A stretch of 64,000 nucleotides of DNA from Rhodococcus sovatensis (lineage in GTDB: Bacteria; Actinomycetota; Actinomycetes; Mycobacteriales; Mycobacteriaceae): positions 248,001-312,000 of the forward strand of contig NZ_CP147846.1 in the NCBI RefSeq assembly GCF_037327425.1, given 5' to 3'. A model generated the notes under the pieces. The model worked only from the letters and a program-made list of their open reading frames with translations, was not told where the DNA came from and did not search any database. Both the position numbers and the translations under genes were made by a program. Below, one piece after another: positions 61,438 through 64,000 of this stretch; the first letter of the stretch is position 1, and each line of letters opens with the position of its first letter.

Positions 61438-61665
61438 ATGGCGAGTGAGTCGTGGACGAGTGAGCGGCGGACTGCGCGGCACGAAGCAGTGGTTCTGGAG
61501 AACGACCGCGTCAGGTACGCACGCCGAGACGCGAAGATGTGGGCCGAGGTCGACGCTATGGCGGCCGACGAGGAAGAACGCAGGAAAGCACCGAGCAAGT
61601 TGAACGTCGGGAACTTTGGTGCGCGGATGCCGGCGCCGCCTGAGGAGGGATGGGACTGGTTCTGA
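61438..61665 (+). CDS. small hypothetical protein of the mobile island
   Basis: The 75-residue, highly charged protein (MASESWTSERRTARHEAV, then ending PAPPEEGWDWF) is mostly helical with many Arg, Glu and Ala, and no recognised domain. GGGAGGA lies 4 nt before ATG 61438. It is similar in type to small genes of actinobacterial integrative elements. It follows the two GTAC palindromes and may be their control target or regulator; this is inference. Confidence 0.58.
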   Translation: MASESWTSERRTARHEAVVLENDRVRYARRDAKMWAEVDAMAADEEERRKAPSKLNVGNFGARMPAPPEEGWDWF

Positions 61666-62076
61666 GCAGAGGTCGATAATCACTCACTCTGGCTGCAGGA
61701 CGCGCTTGTCTCCCCGGTCAGCCTCACCCTCCCGGACCCTCCGTCAATCAGCTCAACCCGACCTCAGCAGTGGTCACAGGGTCAGGGTCGGCGTCGCTAC
61801 CGACCTCTCGCGAAGTACGGGCCGAACGGGAAGCGATGATGGCTCTGTCACCCACCTAGCTCCACAGCTCCCCAGCGTTGACGGCGAATCGGGGGACTCG
61901 TCTCGTCTCGGGGGTTCAAGTCGTTAGGGACGAAATGCACTGTGGAAGAAACCCTTCGAGGAATCTGTTTGTAGCAGGGCTTGTAGCGTTTAGGGGCGGA
62001 AACGCTTACGCTTCGAGGCGTATACGAACGTTTACGCCCTATCCGCCTCGACTTCCGACGCTCCAGGAGAACCGAA
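61666..62076. other. 411-bp gap without a gene, with an inverted repeat
   Basis: No convincing gene is found on either strand. The only structure seen is GCGTTT-N8-AAACGC at 61986-62005, followed by GGCGTATACGAACG and CGTTTACGCC, which share the CGT-TAC core and look like regulatory half-sites. An AGGAG box at 62065-62069 serves the serine recombinase gene. Confidence 0.5.
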
Positions 62077-62772
62077 ATGACGACGATGCAATCGCTCGAC
62101 CAGCGCGAACACGCAGGACCAAAACTCAAGGGCCTCAGAGTCATCGGATACGCCCGTGTCAGCACAGCCACTCAGAGTGAACGCGGCCACGGTCTCGGCG
62201 CTCAACTGGACCACATGCGAAGCTACTGTGCAGCAAATGATTTGAACCTGCTGACTGTCACGCACGACGTGGTCAGTGGCGGTAGCAGTGAAAAGATGTG
62301 GGGACGCGAAGCAGCGATTCGAGCGATCGAGTCTGGTCTCGCAGATGCGCTTCTCGTTCGCGCCCTGGATCGGATCTCACGTGACCAGCTCGATGCTGCT
62401 GCGTTGTTTAAGCGAGCAGCGCAACGTAATTGGAGGCTACTCGACTGCGAGCGAGCCGACAGCGGTGATCCGAGCCAGCGCCTACTCGCGGACATTCGCA
62501 TTTCGATGGCCGCCGAAGAGCGTCGGAAGACCAGCGAGAGAACCAAGGAGGGACTGCGCCGCGCCAGGGCGCAGGGTAAGCAACTTGGCCGCCCGTCGAG
62601 AATTGTGCCCGAGATCGTCGCCGAGATTGTGGCGCTTCGTACCGAGGACAAGGTCAGCGCGCAGCGCATCTCCGAACGGCTCGACCAGATCGGCGTGCCA
62701 ACGCCCGGTGGCGGGTCAAAGTGGCAGGCCAGCACGATTCGCCGCCTGCTCCAGCGAGAGGGCGTGGCCTGA
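62077..62772 (+). CDS. serine recombinase (resolvase/invertase family)
   Basis: The 231-residue protein has the serine-recombinase domain with the catalytic Ser in GYARVSTATQS at about residue 29, the active Arg motif in LVRALDRISRDQLDAAA, and the MAAEERRKTSERTKEGLRRARAQG helix. A C-terminal Hin-type HTH ends it (SAQRISERLDQIGVPTP, WQASTIRRLLQ). This is the size of a resolvase/invertase, not of a large integrase. It starts at ATG 62077, behind AGGAG. Its target (plasmid dimers, inversion or excision) is unknown. A 28-residue gene and a tyrosine integrase follow on the same strand. Confidence 0.9.
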   Translation: MTTMQSLDQREHAGPKLKGLRVIGYARVSTATQSERGHGLGAQLDHMRSYCAANDLNLLTVTHDVVSGGSSEKMWGREAAIRAIESGLADALLVRALDRISRDQLDAAALFKRAAQRNWRLLDCERADSGDPSQRLLADIRISMAAEERRKTSERTKEGLRRARAQGKQLGRPSRIVPEIVAEIVALRTEDKVSAQRISERLDQIGVPTPGGGSKWQASTIRRLLQREGVA

Positions 62773-62773
62773 G

Positions 62774-62860
62774 ATGGACACCTTCGCCCTGATTCTCGTG
62801 GTCGTCCTGCCCATCGCGTTCATCGTGATCGGCGCAATCTTCGGAACCGGAAAGAAGTAG
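62774..62860 (+). CDS. 28-residue hydrophobic membrane peptide
   Basis: ATG 62774 begins 1 base after the recombinase stop. The peptide is one membrane helix (FALILVVVLPIAFIVIGAIFG) with a charged TGKK end. It lies between two recombinases, only 2 bp before the integrase gene, so it is probably co-translated with both. No homologue is known to me. Confidence 0.5.
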   Translation: MDTFALILVVVLPIAFIVIGAIFGTGKK

Positions 62861-62862
62861 CA

Positions 62863-64000
62863 ATGCCCCACATCGAGAAGGCCGAGACCAAGCGCACCAA
62901 GGACGGCAAGCCAGTCCCGTCGTATCGGGTTCGGTGGACCGAGAAGGCACGCGACGAGCACGGGCGACCGATCCCTTTCAACCCAGGCAGGCCCGACGGA
63001 CGAGCCAAGGAGGTCAACCGGCAACGCACCTTCCGGTCGAAGGAAGCAGCCCAGGAGTACTGCGACGAACTTAACGCTCAGCGGCACAAAGTAGTTGCCG
63101 CGTCGCCGTCGGAACTCCGCAAGCTCGGAGATCAGGCGCTCGGTTACTTTGCTCACCAGTACTTCGAGGGTTTGGCCGGGGCAGTGAAGCCGAGGTATGC
63201 GCGGGAGACCGAAGCCGTCTACAAGCGCTACATCGCAGACGCCTTTGCCACGCGGGCCGTCGCCTCGATCACTGCCGCGGACATACGGCGGTTCCGGGCT
63301 GATCTGCTGAGTCCGCGACCGAAGCGCAGCTACCGACCCGACGAGCCGGTGGAGATGGTTACGTTGGCGAGGACCACGATCAAGCCTGCGTACGACGTGC
63401 TGCGGAGGATCTTGGACGTTGCGGTCGTGGACGGGGCGATCCCGGCTAACCCGGTGCATTCGGTGCCGCTCGGTCGGACCACCATCGACGCGGACACCCC
63501 CGAGTTCGAGCCGCGACCACTCACCGCCGAACAGGTAGGTGCTGTAACCGACCACATCGCCCGCGTCCAGGGTTACCCGATCTACGCGTTGGCAGTGACG
63601 ACGAGCGCCTACAGCGGACTCCGCGCGGGAGAGCTTGCCGGCCTTAACGTCGGGGACGTGGGGTTGCCAGAGGTTGAGGGCCGCAATGGGTTTCTGCGCG
63701 TGACGCGGACAAGGCGAGCCGTTCGGGGTGGCTTCGAGACCGGCACCCCGAAGAGCAAGCGCAGCCGTAGGGCAGTGCCGATTGACGCGTGGCTGGCGGA
63801 CGACTTGCGCCGGTACCTCTCGGAGGTCCACCCGTTCGGCAACCCCGACCACGCGGACTACGACCCGAACGCGCCGTTGTTCCCTGGTCGGTATGCGACG
63901 GGGGAGACGATGCCGGACGGCCTGACCCAAGACGCTATTCGACCCGAGCGCGCGGCGGTCGTTGACCCTGAGGTACGTCGGAAGAACGGAGCGGCCGACC
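62863..64000 (+). CDS. tyrosine recombinase/integrase, partial at window end
   Basis: The reading from ATG 62863 is open to the window end (379 codons or more). The N-terminal arm (KAETKRTKDGKPVPSYRVRW) and SAM-like domain are followed by the catalytic domain with the first Arg in SAYSGLRAGELAGL at about residue 254 and a TPKSKRSRRAVPI segment containing the Lys. The C-terminal H-x-x-R and Tyr lie outside. It resembles integrases of actinobacterial integrative elements such as pSAM2-like plasmids. The attachment site should be just beyond the window. Confidence 0.9.
   Translation, partial: MPHIEKAETKRTKDGKPVPSYRVRWTEKARDEHGRPIPFNPGRPDGRAKEVNRQRTFRSKEAAQEYCDELNAQRHKVVAASPSELRKLGDQALGYFAHQYFEGLAGAVKPRYARETEAVYKRYIADAFATRAVASITAADIRRFRADLLSPRPKRSYRPDEPVEMVTLARTTIKPAYDVLRRILDVAVVDGAIPANPVHSVPLGRTTIDADTPEFEPRPLTAEQVGAVTDHIARVQGYPIYALAVTTSAYSGLRAGELAGLNVGDVGLPEVEGRNGFLRVTRTRRAVRGGFETGTPKSKRSRRAVPIDAWLADDLRRYLSEVHPFGNPDHADYDPNAPLFPGRYATGETMPDGLTQDAIRPERAAVVDPEVRRKNGAAD

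Noticed and set aside
1..64000. CRISPR arrays, rRNA and tRNA genes.
   Set aside because: No regularly spaced repeats of CRISPR type and no tRNA or rRNA sequence was recognised; the only tandem repeats are the 24-bp and 18-bp arrays described.

Overview
The window is about 64 kb of high-GC actinobacterial chromosome, most likely from Rhodococcus or a close relative in the Nocardiaceae. The reasons are the MmpL-type transporter, mycofactocin-type SDRs, a SARP regulator and a DUF222/HNH endonuclease. Orthologues of a Mycobacterium tuberculosis cluster are also present (accD3, echA6, an Rv0906-like hydrolase, ctpE, and Rv0909-like and Rv0910-like genes), in the tuberculosis order but spread over 45 kb. 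Several genes carry a TANNNT -10 box 6-8 nt before the start codon and no ribosome binding site, which suggests leaderless transcripts.

Layout. 0-7.7 kb: the edge of an ABC ATPase gene, accD3, a four-gene operon (XRE regulator, membrane protein, ABC ATPase, ABC permease), an ABC-F protein and an aldo/keto reductase. 7.7-9.8 kb: a decayed IS1182-type element inserted in the loop of an interspersed palindrome, next to a tandem array of nine 24-bp units. 9.8-16.7 kb: HemD-like protein, MMPL transporter with a SARP/AfsR regulator, hemerythrin-like protein. 16.6-20.2 kb: an operon of two mycofactocin-type SDRs, a MoxR ATPase and a VWA protein. 20.4-30.5 kb: flavin monooxygenase-like protein, EchA6-like protein, exported protein, FHA protein, alpha/beta hydrolase, sigma factor, two membrane proteins, NCS1 permease and crotonase. 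30.6-46.2 kb: htpG, Rv0906-like hydrolase, ctpE, Rv0909-like gene, Na+/H+ antiporter, lipase, a LytS/LytTR two-component system with two sodium:solute symporters and their small partners, and an Rv0910-like SRPBCC gene. 46.3-54.3 kb: paired VWA/substrate-binding lipid-anchor-less membrane proteins, an ECF-type importer, GNAT and a DEAD-box helicase.

From about 54.5 kb the DNA is a mobile island: DUF222/HNH endonuclease, a complete ISL3 element, a tetR gene missing its DNA-binding half, two nearly identical 984-bp IS5-family copies in opposite orientation around a 5'-truncated DUF3987/primase-type gene, GTAC-centred palindromes, a serine recombinase, a 28-residue membrane peptide and a tyrosine integrase that runs off the window end.

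The items that best repay a second look are the SDR-MoxR-VWA operon, the modular interspersed palindromes with a GGA-loop hairpin (four loci, one expanded into a tandem array and one split by an IS), the IS5-mediated rearrangement, and the separation of the Rv0909/Rv0910-like pair. All family assignments come from reading the sequence and from memory of these families; no database search was run.
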